Source of the DNA: Flavobacterium sp. ALJ2
GTDB taxonomy: Bacteria > Bacteroidota > Bacteroidia > Flavobacteriales > Flavobacteriaceae
Direction of reading: 5' to 3'
DNA length: 64,000 bases
NCBI RefSeq assembly: GCF_015594725.1
Contig: NZ_JADNRC010000008.1
Location: 124,001-188,000, forward strand
Positions 27,895 to 36,793 of this stretch are shown piece by piece. Numbering within the stretch: position 1 is the first letter of the stretch; each line of letters starts with the position of its first letter. The notes under the pieces are model-generated. The model did not search any database. It was given only the letters and a program-made list of their open reading frames with translations, and was not told the origin of the DNA. Both the position numbers and the translations under genes were made by a program.

Positions 27895-28042
27895 ATTTAA
27901 CACATAGAAACATAGATTTAAAATTATGATTTAAGATATTTCTAGAAATTATAATTTTTTCGCATAGCACTATGTGATCTATTTTGAGTGAAACGTCTTT
28001 TTTTAGACTTTGTAAACTATGTTTCTATGTGTTAAAAATAAT
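27895..28042. repeat. Inverted-repeat intergenic element, copy A
   Basis: The left end has ATTTAACACATAGAAACATAG; the right end has CTATGTTTCTATGTGTTA, its inverted complement over about 18 bp. Inside lie GCATAGCACTATGTGA and a GTGAAACGTCTTTTTTTAGAC block shared with copy B. No open frame. The size and terminal repeats resemble a MITE or a large REP unit. Confidence 0.85.
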
Positions 28043-28056
28043 CGCATTCAAAAGGA

Positions 28057-28563
28057 TTATAGCTTAATCTCAAACAAGCTAAAAGAACCTTCTTTGTAAT
28101 GTTCTGGTAATTCGTTTGTCCACTCGATAACGCTAACGCCTTTATAGTCAAAGCCACAACTCATATAGTATTTGTTTATTCTTTCGTTTCCGCTATGAGT
28201 GTCTAGTCTTATGTATTCTTTACCGTTTTCTTTGGCATATACTTTCACCCATTCTATGATTTTTGTAACATAAGAACGACCTCTGAATTTTGGGTTTGTA
28301 GCAATACGATGAAGATATACTGCAGGATCTGCACTCGCTTCTTTCCAGATAATCAAATCATTAAAAGTAAGCACAAATGTACAGGCAACTTCCCCTTCGT
28401 CTTTGATTATAAAATGGCGGTCTTCGGCGATTTCTTTTTCTATTAATGCTTTTTCAAAACCTCTCCAGCTTTTGTTATTAACTGTTTTTTGATACGATGT
28501 AGCTTCATTATAGATATCGAAAACGGCACCAATATCTTCATTTGTAGTTTTAAAAAATTCCAT
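28057..28563 (-). CDS. GNAT-family N-acetyltransferase
   Basis: 168 residues. The acetyl-CoA-binding region is the LHRIATNPKFRGRSYVTKII block (GNAT motif A, R-x-x-G-x-S), followed by RLDTHSGNERINKYYMSCGF (motif B). The first 80 residues form the variable substrate side. Substrate unknown. Repeat elements A and B flank the gene on both sides, so it forms a separate unit. Confidence 0.88.
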   Translation of the reverse strand: MEFFKTTNEDIGAVFDIYNEATSYQKTVNNKSWRGFEKALIEKEIAEDRHFIIKDEGEVACTFVLTFNDLIIWKEASADPAVYLHRIATNPKFRGRSYVTKIIEWVKVYAKENGKEYIRLDTHSGNERINKYYMSCGFDYKGVSVIEWTNELPEHYKEGSFSLFEIKL

Positions 28564-28749
28564 TGTAGTGTTTTATTCTGTAGATTAATCAATTCCTCAA
28601 AGATAAATTTTTCTTTCGGAAAACAGCTGAAATTTGGTCGTCAAGCCCATTTTTTTATTTTAACAGAAGATTTATGTTGTTGTGGGGGACAACTCTTTTG
28701 TGGCTGTAAAGATTAGTTTCAAGTAGTTGGTTGCAATTTGTAAAAATGA

Positions 28750-28923
28750 TATTTAACACATAGAGACATAGTTCCCATACATATCGGGATAGATTCACAG
28801 AATTGATAATCAAAGATGATTCAAGAAAAATATATTTTTTTCGCATAGCCTTATGTGATTTATTTTAAGTGAAGCGTCTTTTTTAGGCTTTGTTAAACTA
28901 TGTGTCTATGTGTTGAAATAATT
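28750..28923. repeat. Inverted-repeat intergenic element, copy B
   Basis: Left end ATTTAACACATAGAGACATAG; right end AAACTATGTGTCTATGTGTTG. Interior TTTTTTCGCATAGCCTTATGTGA and GTGAAGCGTCTTTTTTAGGC are close to copy A. It also contains a CATACATATCGGGATAG segment missing in A. It fills most of the 372-bp gap 28564-28935; I see no gene in the remainder. Confidence 0.85.
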
Positions 28924-28935
28924 ATACCTAATGAC

Positions 28936-29901
28936 TTAGTTATGTTTTTTTTCATCCGTATCTAACCAAACTACATTTTGTTCCGATTTATGTTCTTGCC
29001 CGATAATATCTCGGTATAATTCTGGTCTTCTAGCTTTTATGTAACGATTTCCTCCAGCTTGAATGCGTTTTTCGGGAGTAATTATTGCTGTTGCAAAAGA
29101 GTCATCAAAAGAACGGCATTCGGCAATTACATCTCCAAAAGGATCAATAATCATAGAGCAACCATTTTTTAACTGGTCATCGTCCATACCAATTGGATTA
29201 GAGAAAACAGCATAAATAGCATTGTCATACGCTCTTGCAGGCAACCATTTCATTAACCAGTCACGCCCTTTCATTCCGTCAAATTCCAATCGTAACGAAG
29301 TTGGGTCGGCTTCACGATTCTGCCAAAGCTGAGATGATACAAAACCAGCGCCAGGTCGGGTAGAAGGGGTGCACATGGTTACGTGAGGCATAAAAATAAT
29401 GTCAGCACCCAAAAGTGTAGTCGCACGTACGTTTTCGATAATGTTGTTGTCGTAGCAAATTAAGATTCCGCATTTCCAACCTTTGATTTCAAAAATGCAA
29501 TAACGATCTCCAGGTGTTAGATAAGGATTTATAAACGGATGCAGTTTTCGGTATTTGGCAACCAAACCATTTTTATCTACGCATACATAGGCTTTGAATA
29601 AATTATCATTGTCATCTTTTTCAAAAAGTCCTGCCAATATAACTATGTTGTTCTTTTTGGCTATTTCGGTAAGTTTTAAGACGCTTTCTCCGTTCGGAAT
29701 AACTTCTGCTAGATTTAGCATTTGTTCTTTTGATAAATGCCTTGCAAATGTATATCCGGTTACAGCGCATTCATGAAATGCAATTACATCACAACCTTCG
29801 CTGGATGCTTTTTGTGAAAGTTTCTCGATTACAGATAAATTATAGTTTTTATCGCTGCTTTTATTCTCAAACTGAGCTGTGGCTATTTTTAGATTTTTCA
29901 T
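28936..29901 (-). CDS. Carbon-nitrogen hydrolase (nitrilase superfamily)
   Basis: 321 residues. The Glu-Lys-Cys triad is visible: Glu44 (FHECAVTGY), Lys119 (KYRKLHPF) and Cys149 (GILICYDNN). The fold covers the whole chain. Such enzymes hydrolyse or condense amides, carbamoyl groups or nitriles. A specific substrate is not apparent, although the long KGRDWLMKWLPARAYDN stretch belongs to a defined aliphatic-amidase-like branch. An AraC regulator lies 135 bp upstream on the same strand and may control it. Confidence 0.9.
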   Translation of the reverse strand: MKNLKIATAQFENKSSDKNYNLSVIEKLSQKASSEGCDVIAFHECAVTGYTFARHLSKEQMLNLAEVIPNGESVLKLTEIAKKNNIVILAGLFEKDDNDNLFKAYVCVDKNGLVAKYRKLHPFINPYLTPGDRYCIFEIKGWKCGILICYDNNIIENVRATTLLGADIIFMPHVTMCTPSTRPGAGFVSSQLWQNREADPTSLRLEFDGMKGRDWLMKWLPARAYDNAIYAVFSNPIGMDDDQLKNGCSMIIDPFGDVIAECRSFDDSFATAIITPEKRIQAGGNRYIKARRPELYRDIIGQEHKSEQNVVWLDTDEKKHN

Positions 29902-30036
29902 AATTGTACACTATTAATTTTAGACAAAAATAGCGCTCATGATTAGTCGTAAATTGTATAAAACCGACATTTTAATCTGTGAAATCTATGGAAAAAAAAT
30001 TAACAGCAAAGGGCGCAAAGGTTTACGCAAAGTGGT

Positions 30037-30888
30037 CTATGGATTTTTAGCAGGAACAGTTTCTATAAAGTTATTGGTTAGTTTTCCTGCATTATACAAA
30101 TATTCTCTGGGAGTCATTCCGGTATGTTTTTTAAATTCTCGTATAAGATGGGATTGATCCGAAAATCCTGCGTCATAAGAAATCGTGGTAAGATTGGTAT
30201 CTTGCGATTTATTCTTGAGTAATTTTAAAAAGCCATGAATCTTCACAATATTCCCAAATTTCTTTGGATTTAATCCAACGCATTCTGTGAATTTTCTTTC
30301 GATATGCCTTTCGGTATAACCCGTATAATCAACTAATTGTTTGAGCGAAAACTGTCCTTTGGTTTTGATAATAAAATCTAATGAAGCTGCAGCAATCAAT
30401 TGGTTTGACATTGGCTTTTTCGCTTCAAGCGTTTTAAAAAAATGATTTAAAAGCTTCAATCTTTCCTGAATAGTAGCTTGTTCGGATAATTTTTCCTGAA
30501 GTTCAATTCCTTCCAAACCAAATATATCATCGATAGTGATTATCGTATCACGGAGTTCGCTACTGATGATTCCTAATAATTGGTTGATTCCGTTGGGTTG
30601 AAAAACCACAATAACAATAGACATTTCGCTACCCGAATAAATGTCTTTAAAACCATTTAGTTGTCCGTACAAAAAGGAACTTGGCAAGTAATTTTGTGCC
30701 TCATAATTACTGAAGCCAGAAATAAGTTTACTTTTCAAAGAGAACACAACACCAGTATTACCATCAGAAAACAAACGGAGTTTCTGAGTAGCATTACCTT
30801 TATTTTCTAAAAAAAGATAGTGTTTGATATAAGGGGATAATTCCTTTGGAGGCAAAACTTGCATGGTTTTAGTAATTATGAAATACAA
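30037..30888 (-). CDS. AraC-family transcriptional regulator
   Basis: 283 residues. N-terminal DUF6597-like ligand/dimerisation domain (LPPKELSPYIKHYLFLENKG). The C-terminal AraC DNA-binding domain (about 180-275) has QLVDYTGYTERHIERKFTECVGLNPKKF and TISYDAGFSDQSHLIREFKKHTGMTPREY. The downstream nitrilase gene is the likeliest target by position. Confidence 0.9.
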   Translation of the reverse strand: MYFIITKTMQVLPPKELSPYIKHYLFLENKGNATQKLRLFSDGNTGVVFSLKSKLISGFSNYEAQNYLPSSFLYGQLNGFKDIYSGSEMSIVIVVFQPNGINQLLGIISSELRDTIITIDDIFGLEGIELQEKLSEQATIQERLKLLNHFFKTLEAKKPMSNQLIAAASLDFIIKTKGQFSLKQLVDYTGYTERHIERKFTECVGLNPKKFGNIVKIHGFLKLLKNKSQDTNLTTISYDAGFSDQSHLIREFKKHTGMTPREYLYNAGKLTNNFIETVPAKNP

Positions 30889-31113
30889 AATTAGCTAAAA
30901 GCCGGTGGGCGTAATTAATTTTAACATATTGTAATATAGATCTTGCACCCTCTAAGAATGTGTTTTACTTATTCAAAACACATATAGCTTGCTATGTATA
31001 GAAATATTTCTTTTTTGCGTTCTATGTGCTAAATCTAAACGAATATTTATAGAGGAAAACCTAACCCGTTTTCGTTGAGATTAGAAATGGTAAATTCTGA
31101 TTGGTATTGATTA

Positions 31114-31905
31114 CTATGACTTCTTCAAATTAAACTCAGTCGCCAAAATAGCGTTTAGTTTTTCTGGTTCGAAAGTATAACTTTGAGCTTTTCCGTTTTC
31201 TATAGATTTAAATGAGTTTTTAAAAAGTATCTTTTTACCCAATGGATTTTGTAAAACAACGACAAGATTTTGGGTAAAAAAAGAATCTGGATGTGTTGAG
31301 TTATAATAATTAGCCGGTTTAAAATCAATCCATTCCTGATGTGATAAATCAAAAGAATAAAGGTTTTTCCATTCATCACTCAATAAAGTTTGCAATAGAT
31401 AATCTCCGTTTTCTGCTGTTGTTATAGCAAATGTTTCAGTGCCTTGTTGTACAGCTGTAGTATCATTTAGTTTTAGTGGCTCTCTTATTCCATTGCCGCC
31501 AAAGCCTAAATCGATCAAATATTCTTCCTCTTCAACAGTTACAATAATTGCCATATGTGTTTTAGGGTTTTCGCCAGGATTTACCAAAGGGCGTGCAGCC
31601 ACAAAACGATACGGAATATCCATTTTTTGGAGCACTAGAGCAAACAAACCATTAAGTTCATAACAATATCCGCCACGTTTATGAGTAATGAGTTTATCAA
31701 CAATATCGTCTCCTGCTAATGAAATGGTTTTTCCTGCCTGAACATCTAAGTCTTCAAAAGGAATGGAGAACAACTGACATTGCATTAATTTACCAATGCT
31801 TTTGATATTTGATTTAATATCGCCAACAAAATGAATTCTGTCCAGATAATCTTGTAAAACAAAATTGTCTGAAACTATCGGGCTTGATTTTGCTTGTTTT
31901 TTCAT
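31114..31905 (-). CDS. Arylamine N-acetyltransferase
   Basis: 263 residues from ATG 31905; a GTG 14 codons upstream is rejected because it adds only a hydrophobic stub. The catalytic triad of the NAT family is clear: Cys81 (KRGGYCYELN), His117 (KTHMAI) and Asp132 (LIDLGFGG). It acetylates arylamines and arylhydrazines from acetyl-CoA, typically in xenobiotic detoxification. It stands alone between intergenic stretches. The 225 bp downstream hold only a degenerate copy of the inverted-repeat element around 30975-31035. Confidence 0.93.
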   Translation of the reverse strand: MKKQAKSSPIVSDNFVLQDYLDRIHFVGDIKSNIKSIGKLMQCQLFSIPFEDLDVQAGKTISLAGDDIVDKLITHKRGGYCYELNGLFALVLQKMDIPYRFVAARPLVNPGENPKTHMAIIVTVEEEEYLIDLGFGGNGIREPLKLNDTTAVQQGTETFAITTAENGDYLLQTLLSDEWKNLYSFDLSHQEWIDFKPANYYNSTHPDSFFTQNLVVVLQNPLGKKILFKNSFKSIENGKAQSYTFEPEKLNAILATEFNLKKS

Positions 31906-32012
31906 TCTATCTGAATTAATTAAAATTATAACCAAAAAGCCAACCACATAAGAAATATAAGCTCATTTAAAGTTATGTTGATTAATTATGGTTACTTATA
32001 TTTCTTATACGG

Positions 32013-32366
32013 TTAAAACAATTTCATTGAATTGTTGTATTTTGTGTTCTGTTTAATAGATAATCCTTTTTGAAAATTTTCTTTTATCAGGCGATCAACA
32101 ATACAACTTAAATCTAGTATTGGAGGTTTTGCAATAACTACTAGCGAATATGAAAGAGTAAGCTCTCCCATTTCTAACTGTGATTGTTTGATGTGAATTC
32201 CGTTGTTGATTAAAGAATCATTGATAAAGTACATTATGTTGTCATCCCAAGTAACATCAAGATCAGAAGGTCCATTATATTCAGAGAGAATATCAATTGG
32301 AAATTCGATTATGATTTCAATCGGTTGCTCGTATGGAATGCTTATCTTCAGTTTATCTAAATCCAT
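32013..32366 (-). CDS. Small hypothetical protein
   Basis: 117 residues, no signal or membrane segment. Alternating strands, with a short Asp/Gly turn (YNGPSDLDVTWDDNIMYF). No domain recognised. Last of a short minus-strand group with the GNAT gene (23 bp upstream). Confidence 0.6.
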   Translation of the reverse strand: MDLDKLKISIPYEQPIEIIIEFPIDILSEYNGPSDLDVTWDDNIMYFINDSLINNGIHIKQSQLEMGELTLSYSLVVIAKPPILDLSCIVDRLIKENFQKGLSIKQNTKYNNSMKLF

Positions 32367-32389
32367 TCTAGTTCTATTTAGCTACTATT

Positions 32390-32920
32390 TTACTCCATGA
32401 ATGCTGCTGGATATTTTACTTTTCCGCTTACACCATCTAATCCATTTTCGGTTAACGAAATTACCATACAGTTTTCTGCAGGAACATCAAACGGCATTTC
32501 GATATTGTATTTGCTAGTAAGTTCGTATCGAAATCTAGGATAATAGTTTTCATGACCCAAAAGAATTATCGATTTGTAACCTAGTTTTTTTGCGATAGCA
32601 TGACTTTCGAGAATCAGTTTTGCACCAATTCCTTTTTTTTGAAATGCTGGTTTTACCGAAACGGGAGCCAAAGCAAGTGAATCAAATGTTTGGTCTTTAT
32701 TTTCGATTTGTAATTTGGTTAGCAAAATATGTCCAACTATTTCATTGTCAATTTCGGCAACAAGTGATAATTCTGGGATAAAAGCATCCGAGTTTCTTAG
32801 TTTTTCAACCAGAAATTGTTCTTTATGGTCGCTGTATTCTGCATCTTTAAATGCTTCTTCTATGATTTCGAAAACTTTTGCGTAATCATTTTTATTTTCT
32901 TGACGTATGGTAATTTCCAT
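32390..32920 (-). CDS. GNAT-family N-acetyltransferase
   Basis: 176 residues. Motif A SVKPAFQKKGIGAKLILESH (Q/R-x-x-G-x-G) with LAPVSV before it and the late HENYYPRFRYE segment. This is typical of the predicted acetyltransferase group YhbS. Substrate unknown. It starts 15 bp downstream of the phzF-like gene, with which it is probably co-transcribed. Confidence 0.9.
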   Translation of the reverse strand: MEITIRQENKNDYAKVFEIIEEAFKDAEYSDHKEQFLVEKLRNSDAFIPELSLVAEIDNEIVGHILLTKLQIENKDQTFDSLALAPVSVKPAFQKKGIGAKLILESHAIAKKLGYKSIILLGHENYYPRFRYELTSKYNIEMPFDVPAENCMVISLTENGLDGVSGKVKYPAAFME

Positions 32921-32935
32921 GATTGTTTAAATGTT

Positions 32936-33724
32936 TTATTCTATCCAAAATGTTCCTGTAGAATATGTTTTTGCTTTTCCGCTTATTAAAACTCTTTCGC
33001 CATTATCGACACAATATAATGTGCCTTCACGTTCTGATAGTTGTTTGGCATGCATTTCTTTTTTACCAAGTTGTTCGCTCCAATAAGGAATTAACGAGCA
33101 ATGGGCTGAACCAGTAACGGGATCTTCCAGAATAGAAGCTTGCGAGGTAAAAAATCGTGAAACAAAGTCGCAATGAGTTCCTTTTGCAGTTACTATAACT
33201 CCACCAGGGTCAAGGTTTAATTTATCAAATGTTTGTCTGTCGATTACGATGTCTTTGATTTGCTGTTCGGTTTCGTAGATTAAAACGTAATCTCTCGATT
33301 TTAAAACAGTTTTAGGCTGAATGTTTAATGAATCTCTGATGATCTCAGGAAGTTCCGTTGGAACAGGTTTTCTAGACGGAAAATCTAAAGTATATACATC
33401 CTTATCAATAGTTACAATTAGTTCACCGCTTAAAGTATCAAATACGATGGTATTTTCGGGATAATTAAGAATCGATTTTAAAGTGTGTGCAGTAGCCAAA
33501 GTTGCATGACCACATAAATCCATTTCTATTTCAGGAGTAAACCAGCGCAAGTGGACTCTTTTATCGGTAACAACATAAAAAGCAGTTTCGGGAACGGCAT
33601 TTTCTTGTGCAATTTTTAAAAGGATTTCATCAGGCAACCAACTTTCTAATGGAACAACGCAAGCAGGATTTCCTCCGAAGATTTTATCTGTGAATGCGTC
33701 TATTTGATATAAGTTTAATTTCAT
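32936..33724 (-). CDS. PhzF-family isomerase/epimerase-like protein
   Basis: 262 residues. IDAFTDKIFGGNPACVV and the catalytic Glu in VPETAFYV (Glu46) match PhzF. HLRWFTPEIEMDLCGHATLA and DPVTGSAHCSLIPYW are the family blocks. PhzF isomerises dihydro-hydroxyanthranilate in phenazine synthesis, but most relatives act on unknown small molecules. No other phenazine gene is nearby, so phenazine production is not implied. First gene of a short operon with the GNAT gene. Confidence 0.92.
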   Translation of the reverse strand: MKLNLYQIDAFTDKIFGGNPACVVPLESWLPDEILLKIAQENAVPETAFYVVTDKRVHLRWFTPEIEMDLCGHATLATAHTLKSILNYPENTIVFDTLSGELIVTIDKDVYTLDFPSRKPVPTELPEIIRDSLNIQPKTVLKSRDYVLIYETEQQIKDIVIDRQTFDKLNLDPGGVIVTAKGTHCDFVSRFFTSQASILEDPVTGSAHCSLIPYWSEQLGKKEMHAKQLSEREGTLYCVDNGERVLISGKAKTYSTGTFWIE

Positions 33725-33747
33725 TGTAAGTTAGTTTTGTGTTTTTT

Positions 33748-33900
33748 ATTTAACACATAGAAACATAGAATGGATTTTCTAAAAAGAGATAAATAAGAAA
33801 GCTATGCTTTTTCTCATAGTTACCCTATTGTGTTTTAATGTAAGAGTGAAACGACTTCAGAATACATCAAAAAACTATGTTTCTATGTGGTGAAATTATT
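33748..33900. repeat. Inverted-repeat intergenic element, copy C
   Basis: Left end ATTTAACACATAGAAACATAG (33748-33768) and right end ACTATGTTTCTATGTGGTGA. The interior is shorter and diverged from A and B but keeps CATAG, GTGTTTTA and GTGAAACGACTT. The right end runs 5 bp into the neighbouring VOC gene's 3' end. Confidence 0.8.
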
Positions 33901-34264
33901 CTCCAGTAAATATTATTTTGTCGCCAAATGGGTCAATAACTTCTACACAGTAGATTTTTTCATTCCAGAAAGCTTTTTCAATTCCTGGGTTGTTGTACTT
34001 GTCGTTTTTCTGAATCAGTTTTTGGTGATAGTCTTTTAAACCAATAAAATTCTCAATAATTATTTTTGCTCCTGGCGAACAATCTCCGTGATGTTCACAC
34101 AAATGAATTTCTACATCATCGAGTAAAATCCGAATATACAATGGCGAATTCTCTTCAAAAGTATGTTCGTCAAGGATTTTAAAACCAAGCCAGTCAACAT
34201 AAAACTCAACAGCTTTTTTATAATCAAAAATTCTAAAAATAGGTCTTATAATTGCATGATTGAT
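33896..34264 (-). CDS. Glyoxalase/VOC-fold protein lacking an ATG start
   Basis: The C-terminal half (from TTG 34141) carries LLDDVEIHLCEHHGDCSPG and EVIDPFGDKIIFTG, a bleomycin-resistance/glyoxalase domain. The same frame continues upstream without a stop and encodes the missing half: HAIIRPIFRIFDYKKAVEF, then DWLGFKILDEHTFEE. It stays open to a TAA at 34277-34279. No ATG or GTG exists in that frame before the conserved residues. The start must therefore be an ATC/ATT-type codon near 34264-34253, or the start codon was lost. The end given, 34264, is the first such codon. Confidence 0.7.
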   Translation of the reverse strand: MNHAIIRPIFRIFDYKKAVEFYVDWLGFKILDEHTFEENSPLYIRILLDDVEIHLCEHHGDCSPGAKIIIENFIGLKDYHQKLIQKNDKYNNPGIEKAFWNEKIYCVEVIDPFGDKIIFTGE

Positions 34265-34285
34265 TTTGTTTAAGGTTTAAATGAA

Positions 34286-34795
34286 TTATTTTTTTCCTTC
34301 ATTAACAAGAAGCTTTAATGAATTGATATAATCAGTATCAAATTCGATTACTCTTATTTTGTTAGGATTAAAGCTTAGTTCACCACCAAATTTTCCTCTT
34401 GTTTCCAGAAAATCGATAACCAATTCTTCATCGTCCAGTTTTATCAATTTACCAAGATAAACAGCTTTTTCCGATTTTTTTGCAATCTGGAAAATTTCAT
34501 ATTTGTTTGTTATAAAGGTAAGTATAGAAGATAAATCTCTTAGCGGAATTATTTCATCTGAATTGGTTTTTAATCCTTTTAGTCTAATTACACTTTCTGT
34601 AAATGCATTATCGCTATCTCGTGTAATTGACTTTATGTTTTTATTTTTTATAATCACATAACCATCTATTATAAAGTCAACGGGATTGTTTTTGATTAAA
34701 ATCCAATCGTCGGTATAATCAATAAGAAAACCAGTAAAGATTTCTTTTCTGTCTTCAAATTCGATTGAGATTAATTGTCTTAGGTAATTGTCCAT
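34286..34795 (-). CDS. Hypothetical protein
   Basis: 169 residues, no signal peptide. Beta-rich: KEIFTGFLIDYTDDWILIK, DGYVIIKNKNIKSITRD and later ELVIDFLETRGKFGGELSFN. An LSm-like fold is possible, but I do not recognise the family. The upstream tautomerase gene ends 15 bp before it and the VOC gene follows, so it belongs to one minus-strand operon. Confidence 0.65.
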   Translation of the reverse strand: MDNYLRQLISIEFEDRKEIFTGFLIDYTDDWILIKNNPVDFIIDGYVIIKNKNIKSITRDSDNAFTESVIRLKGLKTNSDEIIPLRDLSSILTFITNKYEIFQIAKKSEKAVYLGKLIKLDDEELVIDFLETRGKFGGELSFNPNKIRVIEFDTDYINSLKLLVNEGKK

Positions 34796-34810
34796 TTTGT
34801 TGTTTATTAC

Positions 34811-35209
34811 TTATTGTTTTAAATGTTTTGGTTCCTGAATTTCTCCGTTTCCAAACGACCAATTTTCGCTGCCATTATTCTCCAGTAGCATTATGATAAT
34901 GTCATTTTTTAGGATTTCGGTTGTACTCGAAACTCTAGTTGCAATCTGAGTATATAGTTTTGCTTTTTGCTCTTTTGTTCTTCCTTGTCCAGCAGTTATT
35001 TGTACATAAATAATATTTTCTGAATGGGTAATACCAAGATAACTTTTCGGAAATTTAATTTGTGTAACTTCCAGCTCTTCAATTACATGGAAATAATCAT
35101 CTTCCGGAATGTTGAATTCCTGAATTAAAGATTCGTGTATCGAAATCGAAATGTTTTCTTTGGTTTCTTGAGATAATTTTTTCGGCAAACTTATTCTAAC
35201 AAATGGCAT
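34811..35209 (-). CDS. Tautomerase-family protein
   Basis: 132 residues. The second residue is Pro (MPFVRISLP), the N-terminal proline base of 4-oxalocrotonate tautomerase-like enzymes, exposed after Met removal. The second beta-alpha unit is IIYVQITAGQGRTKEQKAKLY. It probably acts as a homotrimer on enol or halogenated acid substrates; the real substrate is unknown. It shares short 15-bp gaps with both neighbours. Confidence 0.82.
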   Translation of the reverse strand: MPFVRISLPKKLSQETKENISISIHESLIQEFNIPEDDYFHVIEELEVTQIKFPKSYLGITHSENIIYVQITAGQGRTKEQKAKLYTQIATRVSSTTEILKNDIIIMLLENNGSENWSFGNGEIQEPKHLKQ

Positions 35210-35224
35210 AATTGATTTTTAGTG

Positions 35225-35608
35225 TTACTGTTTTCCTTTTTTTACTATTTTGATTTCTCCACTTTTGTAAAGACCAATTGCTTTTTTTATAATTGCTTTG
35301 ATGGTGTCAATTGGTAAATCTTCATTTGCATCAAAAAACATAATTTTCATTCGAGATCGTTTTTCAGTTATTAACTCAGGATTATCAAAGTGTTTTCCTT
35401 CGACGATTCCAAGGTAGGGTTTGTTATTTGTTTTATGAACCCACAAATAGCAAAACATCTTTCCTTTGTAACAAAAGAAAGGCATGCCATATTTTAGTGT
35501 ATGAGTGATATCAGAATCTTGCGAAAGAATAATATCTCGTAATGCAAGTAAACAACCTTTGTTGGGTTCTTCTTGTTTTAGGTAAAAATTATCAAGTTCT
35601 AAATTCAT
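35225..35608 (-). CDS. DUF1801-family protein
   Basis: 127 residues. The family pattern is HTLKYGMPFFCYKGKMFCYLWVH, then YLGIVEGKHF and a final helix with a basic tail (KSGEIKIVKKGKQ). The fold is known, but no activity is assigned. First gene of the group DUF1801-tautomerase-hypothetical-VOC. Confidence 0.85.
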   Translation of the reverse strand: MNLELDNFYLKQEEPNKGCLLALRDIILSQDSDITHTLKYGMPFFCYKGKMFCYLWVHKTNNKPYLGIVEGKHFDNPELITEKRSRMKIMFFDANEDLPIDTIKAIIKKAIGLYKSGEIKIVKKGKQ

Positions 35609-35652
35609 TTTTTTATTTATTAATAATGTAAATAGTCTATCTAACTCTTTGC

Positions 35653-35712
35653 GAAAGGAATGCGGATTTTTAAAAATAATAAATGGAAAATCTGTTTAAT
35701 CCGCGTTCCTCT
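35653..35712. repeat. Short copy of the GGAACGCGGAT...ATCCGCGTTCC repeat
   Basis: GGAATGCGGATTTTTA and TTTAATCCGCGTTCCTC form an imperfect inverted pair. It belongs to the same family as 41650-41836. Confidence 0.65.
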
Positions 35713-36238
35713 ATAGACAATTTAAGGTCAGCTTCATCATTATATCTGTTTGCGGGTCATTTCCTAATTTAAAAATGTGTTTGTCAAATTCTACAAAACC
35801 ATTTTTCTTGTAAAAAGCCAATGCTCTGTGGTTTTGTTCCCAAACGCCAAGCCATAAATAACCAACTTTTTCTTGTTTTGCAATTTGTAACGCTTTGTCA
35901 TATAAAAGTTGTCCGACCTTTTTACCTAAAAATTCTTTTGAAACATAGATACGTTCTATCTCTAAGGCATTATTATCCTTTAATTCTGTTTGTGCATCTC
36001 CTAAATTTGTTTTTAAATATCCAATAACGACATCATTTAATATTGCAAAGAAGAATTCGGAATCTGGATTTTCAATTTCCTTTTTTAGTTTATCAAAGGC
36101 AAAACTGGTAGACAAATAATGGTTCATATTTTCCTCAGTATTTGGCTTCGAAAAAGTTTCTAGAAACGTCTGCCTTCCGATATTTTGCAGTTTTTCAATA
36201 TCTATTATCGTAACTTTTTTAATTTGTATCGTTTCCAT
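35711..36238 (-). CDS. GNAT-family N-acetyltransferase
   Basis: 175 residues. Motif A IERIYVSKEFLGKKVGQLLY (Q/R-x-x-G-x-G/A type) and WLGVWEQNHRALAFYKKNGF, typical of the PaiA/SpeG-like branch, some of which acetylate polyamines. Substrate is not shown here. It is separate from the flanking units, with a 66-bp gap to the DUF4265 gene. Confidence 0.9.
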   Translation of the reverse strand: METIQIKKVTIIDIEKLQNIGRQTFLETFSKPNTEENMNHYLSTSFAFDKLKKEIENPDSEFFFAILNDVVIGYLKTNLGDAQTELKDNNALEIERIYVSKEFLGKKVGQLLYDKALQIAKQEKVGYLWLGVWEQNHRALAFYKKNGFVEFDKHIFKLGNDPQTDIMMKLTLNCL

Positions 36239-36303
36239 CGATGACTAATTATTCTATATTTTATTAGTGAATTAAGTTTTTTACATTTCACATTTTACAA
36301 CAT

Positions 36304-36768
36304 CTAATACCAATGATTATCTGATAAATCAGGTTCAGCATAATTTATAATCTTGTTCTCTTCTAACTCGATTAATTTTTGTCGGATAGGTTCGTATTTT
36401 AAAGTTGCTGGAATTTGTAGTACAAAATAGTCCTTATTGAATTTTTCAGATTCACAGCCAAGCTCATTAAATACTTCACGTAAATCATTTATTGGCACAT
36501 TTTTATCTAATACAATAACTTGAATTGTAGAATTTCCTGAATGCTCTATTGTTTGTTTGTAAACTAATTTTTGTTCCGTTTCGTCGAATTCTGCAAAAAC
36601 TACATCTTCACAAGAAACAGGTGCGTAAAATGGAATATTATCCAATTTATACAATCCATTTTCAGCGTTTATTGTTGTTGCCCATAAAGTTTCTACAGCC
36701 GATTCATTAAGAATATTGCTAAAAAATCTAAAAAGGATTTTGACATATTTGTCTTGTTCTTCTGCCAT
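36304..36768 (-). CDS. DUF4265 protein, immunity-like
   Basis: 154 residues. The family opening is VKILFRF, with ETLWATTINAENGLYKLDN then IPFYAPVSCEDVVFAEFD. DUF4265 proteins occur among immunity genes of polymorphic toxin systems. The SMI1/KNR4 gene starting 26 bp upstream is another immunity-type family, so the pair may protect against foreign toxins. No toxin gene is seen beside them. Confidence 0.78.
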   Translation of the reverse strand: MAEEQDKYVKILFRFFSNILNESAVETLWATTINAENGLYKLDNIPFYAPVSCEDVVFAEFDETEQKLVYKQTIEHSGNSTIQVIVLDKNVPINDLREVFNELGCESEKFNKDYFVLQIPATLKYEPIRQKLIELEENKIINYAEPDLSDNHWY

Positions 36769-36793
36769 TTTATTTAAATGCTATCGTTTTTTA

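Noticed and set aside
32936..33724. Phenazine biosynthesis cluster around the phzF-like gene
   Set aside because: Only the PhzF-family protein is present, and the family is broad; no phzA/B/D/E/G-like genes lie nearby.
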